From Lolium rigidum (taxonomy: Eukaryota; Streptophyta; Magnoliopsida; Poales; Poaceae), in contig NC_061513.1 in NCBI RefSeq assembly GCF_022539505.1, positions 175,304,017 to 175,368,016 of the forward strand: a DNA stretch of 64,000 bases, given 5' to 3'. Shown in pieces: positions 34,197 through 45,549 of this stretch. The notes beneath the pieces are model-generated. The model was not told the origin of the DNA. It made no database searches and was given only the letters and a program-made list of their open reading frames with translations. Position 1 is the stretch's first letter, and every line of letters begins with the position of its first letter. The position numbers and the translations under genes were made by a program.

Positions 34197-35964
34197 TGAT
34201 GGGATTCGTAGCATAGAAAACAAAAAAATTCCTACCGCGAGAACGAAAACCAAGCCAAGATGCAATCTAGTAGACGGTAGCAACGAGGGGATAACGAGAC
34301 TAACCCTTGAAGAATTCCAAAGCCTACGAGATTAGATCTCGTTGTTGCAGAAGATGATCACTTGCCGCTTTCAAAAGCGCGTAGAAGATCTTGACGGTGC
34401 CACAATCGGGCAGCACCTCCGTACTCGGTCACACGTTCGGTGTTGATGAAGACGTCCTTCTCCCCGTTCCAGCGGGCAGCGGAAGTAGTAGATCCTCCTT
34501 GGAATCCCGGCAGCACGACGGCGTCGTGGCGGTGGTGGTGGAGATCTCCGGCGGAGCTTCGCTAAGCGTATGCGGGAGAGGTGGTGGAGGAGGGCCTAGG
34601 GTTTGGGGAGAGGGGGGCGCCGGCCACTATAGGGGGCGGCCAAGGCTTTGGTGTGGCCGGCCCCCTCCCCTTGCTCCTCATTATATAGGTGGAACCCCCA
34701 AGTGTTGGACTACAAGTCTTCGAATAAAACCCCGACCCAAAAACTTCCATATGGTGGGAAACCTACCCAAGGAGGGACTCCCACTCAAGGTGGGATTCCC
34801 ACCTTCCCTTGGAAGGGGGTGGCCGGCCACCTATGGTGGAGTCCACCTGGGACTCCACCCCCTTAGGGTTGGCCGGCCATGCTAGGTGGAGTCCCTTCGG
34901 GACTCCGCCTTCCATAGTGATTTCTTCCGGACTTTTCTAGAACCTTCTAGAACCTTCCATAAATGCACCGGATCATTTTCAAACTTATAAAATGACTTCC
35001 TATATATGAATCTTATTCTCCGGACCATTCCGGAACTCCTCGTGATGTCTTGGATCCCATCCGAGACTCCGAACAAAACTTCGAACTCCATTCCATATTC
35101 CATATCTACTTAAACGACATCAAACCTTAAGTGTGTCACCCTACGGTTCGCGAACTATGTAGACATGGTTGAGACCTCTCTCCGACCAATAACCAATAGC
35201 GGGATCCGGAGATCCATAATGGCTCCCACATATTCAACGATGACTTAGTGATCGAATGAACCATTCACATACGATACCGATTCCCTTTGTCACGCGATAT
35301 TTTACTTGTCTCGAGGTTTGATCATCGGTATCTCTATACCTTGTTCAACCTCGTCTCCCGACAAGTACTCTTTACTCGTACCGTGGTATGTGGTCTCTTA
35401 TGAACCATTCATATGCTTGCAAGCTAATTTAGACGACATTCCACCGAGAGGGCCCGTAGTATATCTATCCGTCATCGGGATGGACAAATCCCACCGTTGA
35501 TCCATATGCCTCAACTCATACTTTTCGGATACTTAATCCCACCTTTATAACCACCCATTTACGCAAGTGGCGTTTGATGTAATCAAAGTACCCTTCCGGT
35601 ATAAGTGATTTACATGATCTCATGGTCGAAGGACTAGGTAACTATGTATCGAAAGCTTATAGCAAATAACTTAATGACGTGATCTTATGCTACGCTTAAT
35701 TGGGTGTGTCCATTACATCATTCACATAATGACATAACCTTGTTATTAATAACATCCAATGTTCATGATCATGAAACTATGATCATCTATTAATCAACAA
35801 GCTAGTTATACAAGAGGCTTACTAGGAACTCCTTGTTGTTTACATAACACACATGTATCAATGTTTCGGTTAATACAATTATAGCATGATATATAAACAT
35901 TTATCATAAACACAGAGATATATAATAACCACTTTATTATTGCCACTTGGGCATATCTCCAACA
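34197..35964 (-). mobile_element. Angela/BARE1-type Copia 3' LTR
   Basis: Read on the minus strand the LTR starts TGTTGGAGATATGCCC and ends CCCATCA, 1768 bp, the size and terminal sequence of the Angela/BARE1/WIS group. Directly upstream (35965-35977) is the polypurine tract GCAAGTGGGAGAC. The 5' LTR is not in the window; it would lie beyond the gap at 45217. Confidence 0.9.
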
Positions 35965-36577
35965 GTCTCCCACTTGCACTAGAGTCAATAATCTAGATCA
36001 CATTGTAAGGTACCTAACACCCATGGCATTCTTGCTGTTGGTCATGCTTTGCCCTAGGGAGAGCTCTAGTCAACGGATCTGCTACATTCAGATCAGTGTG
36101 TACTTTGCAAATCTTTACTTCTCCATCTTCGATGTACTCGCGAATCGAATGAAAACGGAGCTTGATATGCTTCAGCTTCTTGTGTGACCTTGGTTCTTGT
36201 GCATTGGCGATGGCACCCATGTTGTCACAATAGATGACTAGTGGGTCCAATGCACTAGGAACCACACCAAGCTCTACAATGAACCTCTTCATCCATACCG
36301 CTTCCGATGAAGCCTCTGAAGCCGCTATGTACTCCGATTCTGTTGAAGACTTCGCCACCATGCACTGCTTCGAGCTGCACCAGCTTACTGTAACACCATT
36401 CAATATAAACACGTACCCAGACTGAGACTTAGAGTCATCAGGATCACTGTTCCAACTTGCATCGGTGTAACTGGTTACAGCGAGCTCTTGGTCACCTCCA
36501 TAACAAAGAAAACATATCCTTAGTTCTTTTCAAGTACTTCAGGATATTCTTGACCGCTGTCCTGTGTTCCATTCCTG
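35965..36577 (-). CDS. Copia pol C-terminus (RNase H), truncated by Gypsy insertion
   Basis: The minus-strand frame 36014-36412 encodes the end of a Copia polyprotein: SSKQCMVAKSSTESEYIAAS, EAVWMKRF, VIYCDNMGAIANAQEP, HKKLKHIKLRFHSIREYI and VADPLTRALP, i.e. the Ty1/copia RNase H region with its acidic residues. Coding continues to 36577, where the Gypsy LTR interrupts it, and resumes after 45110. Confidence 0.85.
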
Positions 36578-36582
36578 GATCA

Positions 36583-38116
36583 TGATACGTCTCCAACGTA
36601 TCTATAATTTCTGATGTTCCATGCTAGTTTTATGACAATACCTACATGTTTTGTTCACACTTTATATCATATTATGGCATTTATTGGACTAACCTATTAA
36701 CAAGATGCCATAGTGCCGCTTCGTTTATTATGTCCGTTTATTGCGTAAAAGGCCCAAAAACCAAAGTGCTCTGAAAAATCCAGAAAAATCACGTAAATTC
36801 TATTTCGCCGAAGACTCACGGAGCCGAAGGGCAAGCCGTGGGGAGGCCCGGGGCCTCCACACCATAGGCCGGCGCGCCGTAGGGGTGGCCGCCCCCCCTA
36901 TGGGGTGGGCCCCTCGGGACTCTTCTGACTCCGCCTTTTCGCATATATAATCTCTCGTGACCTAAAAACCCGACACCAATTGACGAAACTCCAGAAAGAC
37001 TCCAGGGACGCCGCCGCCATCGCGAAACTCCGTTTCGGGGGACAGAAGTCTCGTTCCGGCACGCCGGGACGAGGAATTGCCCCCGGAGTCATCTCCATCG
37101 ACACCACCGCCATCTTCATTGCCATCGCTGTCTCCCATGATGAGGAGGGAGTAGTTCTCCCCCGAGGCCGAGGGCTCTACCGGTAGCTATGTGGTTCATA
37201 TCTCTCTCCCATGGTGTCATCTTTATGAATATGTAGATGTTACTCTTGTCTATTATGCACTCTAGAGGTTACTTTAAATATGAACTCCGGATGTTGTGGA
37301 GCTTGTTTACTCCGGCTTGAGGGAGCTCTTGTAGCCCTACACAATGAAAGGTGTTTGTCATCCAACAAGAGAGTGTTTGAGAGTAGTACTTATTTGTTCA
37401 TCTATGTGATCATAGGCTTTGCAATCTAGATGTCATATGCTATTCAAGTGCTTAATTATGTGAACTTTGGAGTTACTCGTGACCTCGGTGTAATGGTGAC
37501 AAGGTGTGTGCGCCGTGTGTAACTCCCTTATGAATTGTGGTGTGTTAGTACCTCCTATAAATGCTCACGGTGACTGGTGTGGGGTGTTTATTAGTACTTG
37601 GGAATACGCCTTTGAGGTGTGCTTTTGCACACTTTCCCAATGAATTTGAGTTCTTTATCCAATAAGAGAGTAGTATGATGAAGTGCTTATATTTATATTC
37701 AATTATGATTGCAATGTTGAGAGTGTCCACTAGTGAAAGTAGGATCCCTAGGCCTTGTTTCCAAATATCGAATCACCGTTTATTTACTGTGCTACTGCAT
37801 GTTTACTTGCTGCCATATTTATTTCAGATTGTTATTACCACTCATATTCATCCATATCACTTGCATTTTACTATCTCTTCGCCGAACTAGTGCTTATACA
37901 TCGATCTGACAAGTGTATTAGGTGTGTTGGGGACAGAAGAGACTTCTTGTATCGTAATTGCAGGGTTGCTTGAGAGGGATATCTTTGACCTCTACCTCCC
38001 TGAGTTCGATAAACCTTGGGTGATTCACTTAAGGAAAACTTGCCGCTGTTCTACAAACCTCTCGCTCTTGGAGGCCCAACACTGCCTACAGTGAATAGAA
38101 GCGTGCGTAGACATCA
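36583..38116 (+). repeat. Gypsy 5' LTR
   Basis: 1534 bp, TG...CA. It contains a TATATAA motif near 36944-36950 that could be the LTR promoter. It aligns to the 3' LTR throughout, with clustered small differences in the first ~500 bp. Confidence 0.93.
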
Positions 38117-38291
38117 AGCTATTTTCCGGCGCCGTTGCTCGGGGAGGTAAGGTAAAAGGTATTCACATCCTCCGACTACTAAGCTATTTCCTAGCATTGT
38201 TGCCGGTGTGTGAGTGCTCGAAGCTATTTCCTTTAGATCCTGCAATTGCATCTTTTTGTTTCTTGTTTTTATTTTTCACTAGTTAGGCATA

Positions 38292-39800
38292 ATGGAAAAC
38301 AACAGTGAGCTTTTTAATTTATTTCCTAAGTTAAGACATGAATTGTGTGATGTGAAAATTAAAAAACCCATGGAACCTTATTTGCATGCTAGTAGCAATG
38401 GTATTAGTATGAACGCAACTACTGCTAATGCTATGGAAAAGTCTAAGCTTGGGGAAGCTAGTTTTTATGATCTTTTTAGCTTCCCATCTTTAGGGGAGAA
38501 AATTTGCTCTGATAATACTTTATCTCCCATATGCGATAACTCTAATGATGCTTGTGATATTTTAAATCCACCTACTGAAAGTATTCCTTTCAAGATACCC
38601 ATGAAAATTATTGAACGTGTTGTGGATAACCGCTATGAAGGGGATGGAACTGTCCATCCTGGAGATCATTTATTGTTTTTACATGAATTATGCGGGTTAT
38701 TCAAGTGTGCAGGTATTGCTATGGATGAAGTTAGGAAGAAACTATTCTCTATATCGCTGTCTGGTAAAGCGGCGCATTGGTATAAATTGTTGAAGAACGG
38801 GGATTCTCTTGATTGGAAGGATATTGTGCCTCTATGTTATTCTAAATTCTATCCTCCAAGTGAAATTCACAAAGACCGAAACCACATATATAATTTCTGG
38901 TCTCATGATGGAGAGAGTATTGCCCAAGCATGGGGAAGATTGAATTCTTTAATGCTCAAATGCCCCATTCATGAGCTTCCTGGTAATATCATCATTGATA
39001 ATTTTTATGCAAGACTTTCTTTTCAAGATAAAAACCTGCTGGATACTACTTGTTCTGGATCATTCACACGCAATAAACAAGAGTTTAAAAGGGACCTTCT
39101 TGATCGGATTCAGGAGAACGCTGAAGATTGGGAGAATGACAAAGGTAAAGAATCAGGTATAAACTATGAATATGAATGCATTAAGTCTTTCATTGAAACT
39201 GTTGATTTTCAAGAGCTTAGTGCTAAATATGGTCTTGATCCTCAAATTATGGTCGATTACTATAAAGCCTTTGCTTCTCATATTAACGTTCCTAAAGAAA
39301 ATTGGTACATGTATCATGAACCTTTCAAAGATACTTGCATGGAAAATGAAATTGTTATTAATGATTGCAATAAACATGCCCAAACTTCTGAAAATACTAT
39401 TTCTTATAAGCATGTTAATTTTTGTGGAATGCATAGACGTTGTGGAATTAATCAAATCGAAGATGAATATTGTATCCATCATAGGAATGAAAAAACTAGA
39501 AAGTGGTCTAGGGCTCTAGATGATCTTGGTAAAAAGGTTTGTGCCCTCTATCCTTTTATTTGTGAACTTTGCCATAGAGTGGGTCATTTTAATTTTCAAT
39601 GCTCCTCCAATGATAATTCGAACCCCATGAGTGCTGCAAATTTGTATTGTGATGATGAAATTACTCCTAATCAGCATGATGAACTTACTTTATTTTTGTG
39701 GTGTGAAGAGTTATCAAGAAAAATCTCTTTGTTACATATGAGTGATCTTGATATTGATGATGTCCTGCATGGGTGTCTTTCTTATTGCATTGATAATTGA
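38292..39800 (+). CDS. Gypsy gag-like protein (502 residues) with CCHC zinc knuckle
   Basis: An open frame starting 175 bp after the 5' LTR. Residues about 95-270 form a retrotransposon gag domain (FLHELCGLFKCAGIAMDEV, KLFSISLSGKAAHWYKLL, WGRLNSLMLKCPIHELP). Near residue 430 there is a CCHC zinc knuckle, CELCHRVGHFNFQC, with C-x2-C-x4-H-x4-C spacing. The frame is intact. Its role would be to form virus-like particles and package RNA, depending on pol from another element. Confidence 0.88.
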   Translation: MENNSELFNLFPKLRHELCDVKIKKPMEPYLHASSNGISMNATTANAMEKSKLGEASFYDLFSFPSLGEKICSDNTLSPICDNSNDACDILNPPTESIPFKIPMKIIERVVDNRYEGDGTVHPGDHLLFLHELCGLFKCAGIAMDEVRKKLFSISLSGKAAHWYKLLKNGDSLDWKDIVPLCYSKFYPPSEIHKDRNHIYNFWSHDGESIAQAWGRLNSLMLKCPIHELPGNIIIDNFYARLSFQDKNLLDTTCSGSFTRNKQEFKRDLLDRIQENAEDWENDKGKESGINYEYECIKSFIETVDFQELSAKYGLDPQIMVDYYKAFASHINVPKENWYMYHEPFKDTCMENEIVINDCNKHAQTSENTISYKHVNFCGMHRRCGINQIEDEYCIHHRNEKTRKWSRALDDLGKKVCALYPFICELCHRVGHFNFQCSSNDNSNPMSAANLYCDDEITPNQHDELTLFLWCEELSRKISLLHMSDLDIDDVLHGCLSYCIDN

Positions 39801-39839
39801 CATACAAATACTTACATACAAAATATTTTAGAAGATGAT

Positions 39840-40844
39840 GACACTTTGCCAAAAATATGATAGGACCGCTGTGTGTTTTGAACTTATTAATGAAAAGGAG
39901 GAATCCTCCCAAGTTTCTTCTATTGTTTCTGGAAATAAATCAGGTTATGTGGAGAAGCCTCCCATCAAGCCTCTCCCCGCTAAATAAGGGAACAAGGAGA
40001 AGGAAAAGAATAAGAAGAGGGGGAATAGAAAGAAAGAGGTAACGGCATATCCCCGCGTGTATGAGATAACAATAGGTAACCGTAAGTATGTTGCCCCTAA
40101 TGATTATTATGATAATGAATCTGAGTACAATGATCTTCCTATGCCCTTTACCTACATTAGTGATCATGATTTAGAAGAGCACACTACTTTTGATATTGAA
40201 AATCTCTGGAAACTAATTCTGAAAATGATGATGTTAATAATTGCCATAGTATTAGTATTATCCATGATTCTTCCCATAATGATATAGAAAGCTCTAAGCT
40301 TGGGGATGAGGTGTTTGAAAATCCTTTTGCTACTGATGATTATATGCTTGATACATCTCCTTCTAGTAACAATGATGGTAAGGTTACAGATGAACATACT
40401 GTGGAAGATAACTATTCTATTTCTTATGATGACACTATGCCTCCAATCTTTGACAATTATTATAAAGAATGCTATGACAAAGGTTATAATTATCCTTATG
40501 AAAGTTGTCATAGTTATGATGGTATTTCCAAAAATAATTCCCTTAGTATGCAACTTGTTTATCATGTTCAAATTCTTGATAATGATCTTGCTCCAATTAC
40601 TATTAATGAGAAGAGTTCTTCTTATGCCAAAATTAATGATACTTTTATGCATATGAACCATGATAAGAATGTTTTAAGTGATGGTTATATTGTGGATTTC
40701 ATCAATGATGCTACTGGAAGTTATTATGAGAGAGGGAAACATGGTTATATGCATCTTAATAATACTAAGTTTCCCCTCTTTATGTTGAGAATCTTGAAGT
40801 TACTCGAGTTTATCTTCCTATGCTTGTCACTTTGTTCTTCATGA
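39840..40844 (+). pseudogene. Second internal ORF of the Gypsy element, frameshifted, function unknown
   Basis: Downstream of gag, coding-like sequence rich in Asp, Asn, Tyr and Ser runs through a stop near 39985, a frame at 40057-40287 (YEITIGNRKYVAPNDYYDNE) and another at 40311-40844 (ENPFATDDYMLDTSPSSNND, ending FPLFMLRILKLLEF). It has no resemblance to protease, RT or integrase that I can see. It may be a decayed accessory ORF particular to this family. Confidence 0.55.
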
Positions 40845-43572
40845 ATTTATTTGTGAACAAGATTCCTTTTCATAGGAAGTGGGTTAGGCTTAAATTTGTT
40901 TCATACTTGCTTTTTGATTCTCTCTTTTACTTCAACTCTTATTTCTTGCGAGTGCATCATTAAAATTGCTGAGCCCATCTTAATGGCTATAAAGAAAGCA
41001 ATTCTTGGGAGATAACCCATGTTTGTATTTTGCTATTGTTTTGTTGTGTCTTGGAAGTTGTTACTACTGTAGCAACCTCTCCTTATCTTTGTTTTATTGC
41101 ATTGTTGTGCCAAGTAAAGTCTTTGATAGTAAGGTTGATACTAGAATTGGATTATCGCGTGAAACAGATTTCTTGCTGTCACGAAATTGAGCAGTCCCGT
41201 CTGTAGGTAACCCAGAAAAATCTTCCAATTTACGTGCGTGATCCTCAGATATGTACGCAACTTTCATTCAATTTGAGCATTTTCATCTGAGCAAGTTAAG
41301 TGCCCCAGAAAAATTTGTCTTTACGGACTATTATGTTTTGACAGATTCTGCCTTTTATTTCGCATTGCCTGTTTTGCTATGTTGGATGGATTTCCTTGTT
41401 CCATCAACTTTCAGTAGCTTTGTGCAATGTCCAGAAGTGTTAAGAATGATTATATATGTCACCTCTGAATATGTGAATTTTTGATTATGCACTAACCCTC
41501 TAATGAGTTTGTTTTGAGTTTGGTGTGGAGGAAGTTTTCAAGGATCAAGAGAGGAGGATGATACAATATGATCAAGAAGAGTGAAAAGTCTAAGCTTGGG
41601 GATGCCCCCGTGGTTCATCCCTGCATATTTCAAGAAGACTCAAGCATCTAAGCTTGGGGATGCCCAAGGCATCCCCTTCTTCATCGACAACTTATCAGGT
41701 CACCTCTAGTGAAACTATATTTTTATTCCGTCACATCTTATGTACATTACTTGGAGCGTCTGTGTGCTTTTATTTTCGTTTTGTTATTTTCATTCTCTGA
41801 ATAAATTCATGCTTGTGTGGGAGAGAGACACGCTCCGCTCGTTCATATGAACACTGGTGTTCTTAGCTTTACTTTTAATGTTCATGGCGAAGGTTTAAAC
41901 TGCTTCGTTCATTGTTATTTGGTTGGAAACAGAAAATTCTTCATGTGGTAATCGGTATATTGTCTTGAATAATTTGATACTTGGCAATTGTTTTGCTCAA
42001 ATAGATCATGTTTAAGCTCTTGCATCATGTACTTTGCACCTATTAATGAAGAACTACCATAGAGCTTGTTAAAATTTGGTTTGCATGATTGGTCTCTCTA
42101 AAGTCTAGATATTTTCTGGTGAAGTGTTTGAACAACAAGGAGACAGCGTAGAGTCTTATAATGCTTGCAATATGTTCTTATGTAACTTTGTTGTACCGGT
42201 TTATACTTGAGTTTGCTTCAAACAACCTTGCTAGCCTAAGCCTTGTATTGAGAGGAATTCTTCTCGTGCATCCAAATCTTTGAGCCAAAAACTATGCCAT
42301 TTGTGTCCACCATACCTACCTACTACATGGTATTTCTCTGCCATTCCAAAGTAAATTACTTGAGTGCTACCTTTAAAATTCTATTCTTTGTCTTTGCAAT
42401 ATATAGCTCATGGGAAAATAGCCTTAAAAACTATTGTGGTAAAGAATATGTAGCTTATGTATCTTATTTCTTATAAGTTGCTTGTTGAGCGGTAACCATG
42501 TTTCGGGGACGCCACCAACTATTACACCTTTGTTGAATATCATGTGAGTTGCTATGCATGTTCGTCTTGTCCGAAGTAAGGGTGATTTATCATGATCAAA
42601 TGGTTTGAGTATGCATATTGTTAGAGAAGAACATTGGGCCGCTAACTAAAGCCATGAATCATGGTGGAAGTTTCAGTTTGGACATCAATCCTCAATCTCT
42701 TATGAGAATATTATCTGTTGTTGAATGCTTATGCATTAAAGAGGAGTCCATTATCGGTTGTATATGTTGTCCCGGTATGGATGTCCTAAGTTGAGATCTA
42801 TCAAAAATGAGAAATCAAATGCGATCTATCTCCTTGGATCTTTGTACAGGCGACATAGAGGTACCCCATTGTGACACTTGGTTGAAACATATGTTATGCA
42901 ATGATAATCCATGTAAATCCAAGCTAATTAGGACAAGGTGCGAGCACTATTGGTAATCTATGCATGAGGCTTGCAACTTATAAGATGTCTTATACATAAC
43001 ACATATGATTTATTACTACCGTTGACAAAATTGTTTCTATGTTTTCAAAATGAAAAGCTCTAGCACAAAAATAGTAATCCATGCTTCCCTCTGCGAAGGG
43101 CCTTTCTTTTACTTTATGTTGAGTCAGTTTACCTACTTCTTTCTATCTTAGAAGCAAACACTTGTATCAACCATGTGCATTAATTCCTACATACTTGCTT
43201 ATTTGCATTCATCATATTACTTTGTGTTGACAATTATCCATGAGATATACATGTTGAAGTTGAAAGCAACTGCTGAAACTTATATCTTCCTTTGTGTTGC
43301 TTCAAAACTTTCTACTAAGAATTTATTGCTTTATGAGTTAACTCCTATGCAAGTCTTATTGATGATTGTCTTGAAAGTACTATTCATGAAAAGTCTTTGC
43401 TATATGATTCAGTTGTTTAGTCATTGTCTTTACCATTGCTTTGAATCACTTCATTCATCTCATATGCTTTACAATAGTATTGATCAAGATTATGATAGCA
43501 TGTCACTTCAGAAATTATCCTTGTTATCGTTTACCTACTCGAGGGCGAGTAGGAACTAAGCTTGGGGATGCT
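40845..43572 (+). other. Non-coding 3' internal region of the Gypsy element with repeated polypurine-like motifs
   Basis: 2.7 kb of AT-rich sequence without a supported gene. CTAAGCTTGGGGATG-type motifs occur at about 41590 and 41650 and just before the 3' LTR (about 43557). The same AAGCTTGGGGA core is also at about 38446 and 40297 inside the coding part. Confidence 0.7.
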
Positions 43573-45110
43573 TGATACGTCTCCAACGTATCTATAATTT
43601 CTGATGTTCCATGCTAGTTTTATGACAATACCTACATGTTTTGTTCACACTTTATATCATATTATGGCATTTATTGGACTAACCTATTAACAAGATGCCA
43701 TAGTGCCAGTTTCTGTTTATTATGTCTGTTTATTGCAGAAAAGGCCCAAAAACCAAAGTGCTCGGAAAAATCCAGAAAAATCACAGAAATTCTATTTCGC
43801 CGGAAGACTCACTGAGCCAGAAGGACAAGCCAGGGGGAGGCCCAGGGCCTCCACACCATAGGCCGGCGCGGCCAGAGGGGTGGCCTCCCCACCCTATGGG
43901 GTGGGCCCCTCGGGACTCTTCCGACTCCGCCTCTTCGCCTATATAATCTCTCGTGACCTAAAAACCCGACACCAATTGACGAAACTCCAGAAAGACTCCA
44001 GGGACACCGCCGCCATCGCGAAACTCCGTTTCGGGGGACGAAGGTCTCTGTTCCCGGCACGCCGCCGGGACGGGGAATTGCCCCCGGAGTCATCTCCATC
44101 GACACCACCACCATCTTCATCGCCATCGCTATCTCCCATGATGAGGAGGGAGTAGTTCTCCCCCGAGGCTGAGGGCTCTACCGGTAGCTATGTGGTTCAT
44201 ATCTCTCTCCCATGGTGTGATCTTTATGAATATGTAGATGTTACTCTTGTCTATTATGCACTCTAGAGGTTACTTTAAATATGAACTCCGGATGTTGTGG
44301 AGCTTGTTTACTCCGGCTTGAGGGAGCTCTTGTAGCCCTACACAATGAAAGGTGTTTGTCATCCAACAAGAGAGTGTTTGAGAGTAGTACTTATTTGTTC
44401 ATCTATGTGATCATAGGCTTTGCAATCTAGATGTCATATGCTATTCAAGTGCTTAATTATGTGAAATTTGGAGTTACTGTGACCTCGGTCTAATGGTGAC
44501 AGTGTGTGCGCCGTGTGTAACTCCCTTATGAATTGTGGTGTGTTAGTACCTCCTATAAATGCTCACGGTGACGGTGTGGGGTGCTTATTAGTACTTGGGA
44601 ATACACCTTTGAGGTGTGCTTTTGCACACTTGCCCAATGAATTTGAGTTCTTTATCCAATAAGAGAGTAGTATGATGAAGTGCTTATATTTATATTCAAT
44701 TATGATTGCAATGTTGAGAGTGTCCACTAGTGAAAGTAGGATCCCTAGGCCTTGTTTCCAAATATCGAATCACCGTTTATTTACTCGTTCTACTGCATGT
44801 TTACTTGCTGCCATATTTATTTCAGATTGTTATTACCACTCATATTCATCCATATCACTTGCATTTTACTATCTCTTCGCCGAACTAGTGCACCTATACA
44901 TCTGACAAGTGTATTAGGTGTGTTGGGGACACAAGAGACTTCTTCTATCGTAATTGCAGGGTTGCTTGAGAGGGGTATCTTTGACCTCTACCTCCCTGAG
45001 TTCGATAAACCTTGGGTGATTCACTTAAGGGAAACTTGCTGCTGTTCTACAAACCTCTGCTCTTGGAGGCCCAACACTGTCTACAGGAATAGAAGCGTGC
45101 GTAGACATCA
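43573..45110 (+). repeat. Gypsy 3' LTR
   Basis: 1538 bp, TG...CA, followed by the target duplication GATCA (45111-45115) and then Copia coding sequence. Confidence 0.93.
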
Positions 45111-45216
45111 GATCACTTTGATATCTGCTAGTCAAACTAACTGCATGTGCTATATCAGGTCTAGTACATAGCATGGCATACATGATAGAGCCTACTGCCG
45201 AGGCATAGTGGATCCG
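45111..45216 (-). CDS. Copia pol fragment (end of RT region), continues across the Gypsy insertion
   Basis: Minus-strand translation gives HYASAVGSIMYAMLCTRPDI followed by AHAVSLTSRYQSDL, the conserved Copia segment between RT and RNase H. It joins the RNase H part at 36577 once the nested Gypsy and one GATCA are removed. It is cut at the gap. Confidence 0.85.
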
Positions 45217-45316
45217 NNNNNNNNNNNNNNNNNNNNNNNNNNNNNNNNNNNNNNNNNNNNNNNNNNNNNNNNNNNNNNNNNNNNNNNNNNNNNNNNNNNN
45301 NNNNNNNNNNNNNNNN
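45217..45316. other. Assembly gap, 100 N, at the start of the right arm
   Basis: Exactly 100 N. Left of it is Copia pol; immediately right of it begins the mirrored arm. The missing part should include the Copia 5' half if the order is correct. Confidence 0.99.
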
Positions 45317-45549
45317 TTCTCTTTCTCCATTCTCTCTCCTCCAACTAAGCAAAAATCCGACGTGACAGGCGTAAGGGAAGGCTGATGTCACCCCATTGTA
45401 CATGCTCTTAGAACTTCTTATTGAAAATGTAAGCATTTCGTTCTTTCCAAAGCCACCACCATACAAAGATCACAAGGTGTTCACATGCTTACAGTCCTTG
45501 CGCGGGAAGGAGCTAGATTTTGAATTCCACCAGTCTGAAGAGGAAGTTA

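Larger units (their letters stand above)
36583..45110 (+). mobile_element. Complete Gypsy-type LTR retrotransposon nested in the Copia element
   Basis: Total 8528 bp with LTRs of 1534 bp (36583-38116) and 1538 bp (43573-45110), both TGATACGTCTCC...TAGACATCA. The target duplication GATCA is at 36578-36582 and 45111-45115. A PBS-like GGCGCCGTTGC lies about 12 nt inside the 5' LTR. A polypurine-like AAGCTTGGGGATGC precedes the 3' LTR. The internal region has a gag ORF and a decayed second ORF but no protease, RT or integrase, so it is non-autonomous. LTR start and gag-only structure resemble the Sabrina-like groups of Triticeae; the family name is tentative. Confidence 0.93.

Noticed and set aside
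38292..40844. Reverse transcriptase or integrase within the Gypsy element
   Set aside because: No YxDD, HHCC or DDE-like blocks were found in any frame of the internal region; only gag and an unassigned ORF are present.
45025..45466. Open frames crossing the second N gap
   Set aside because: They join Copia pol to right-arm sequence through N and are not continuous coding.
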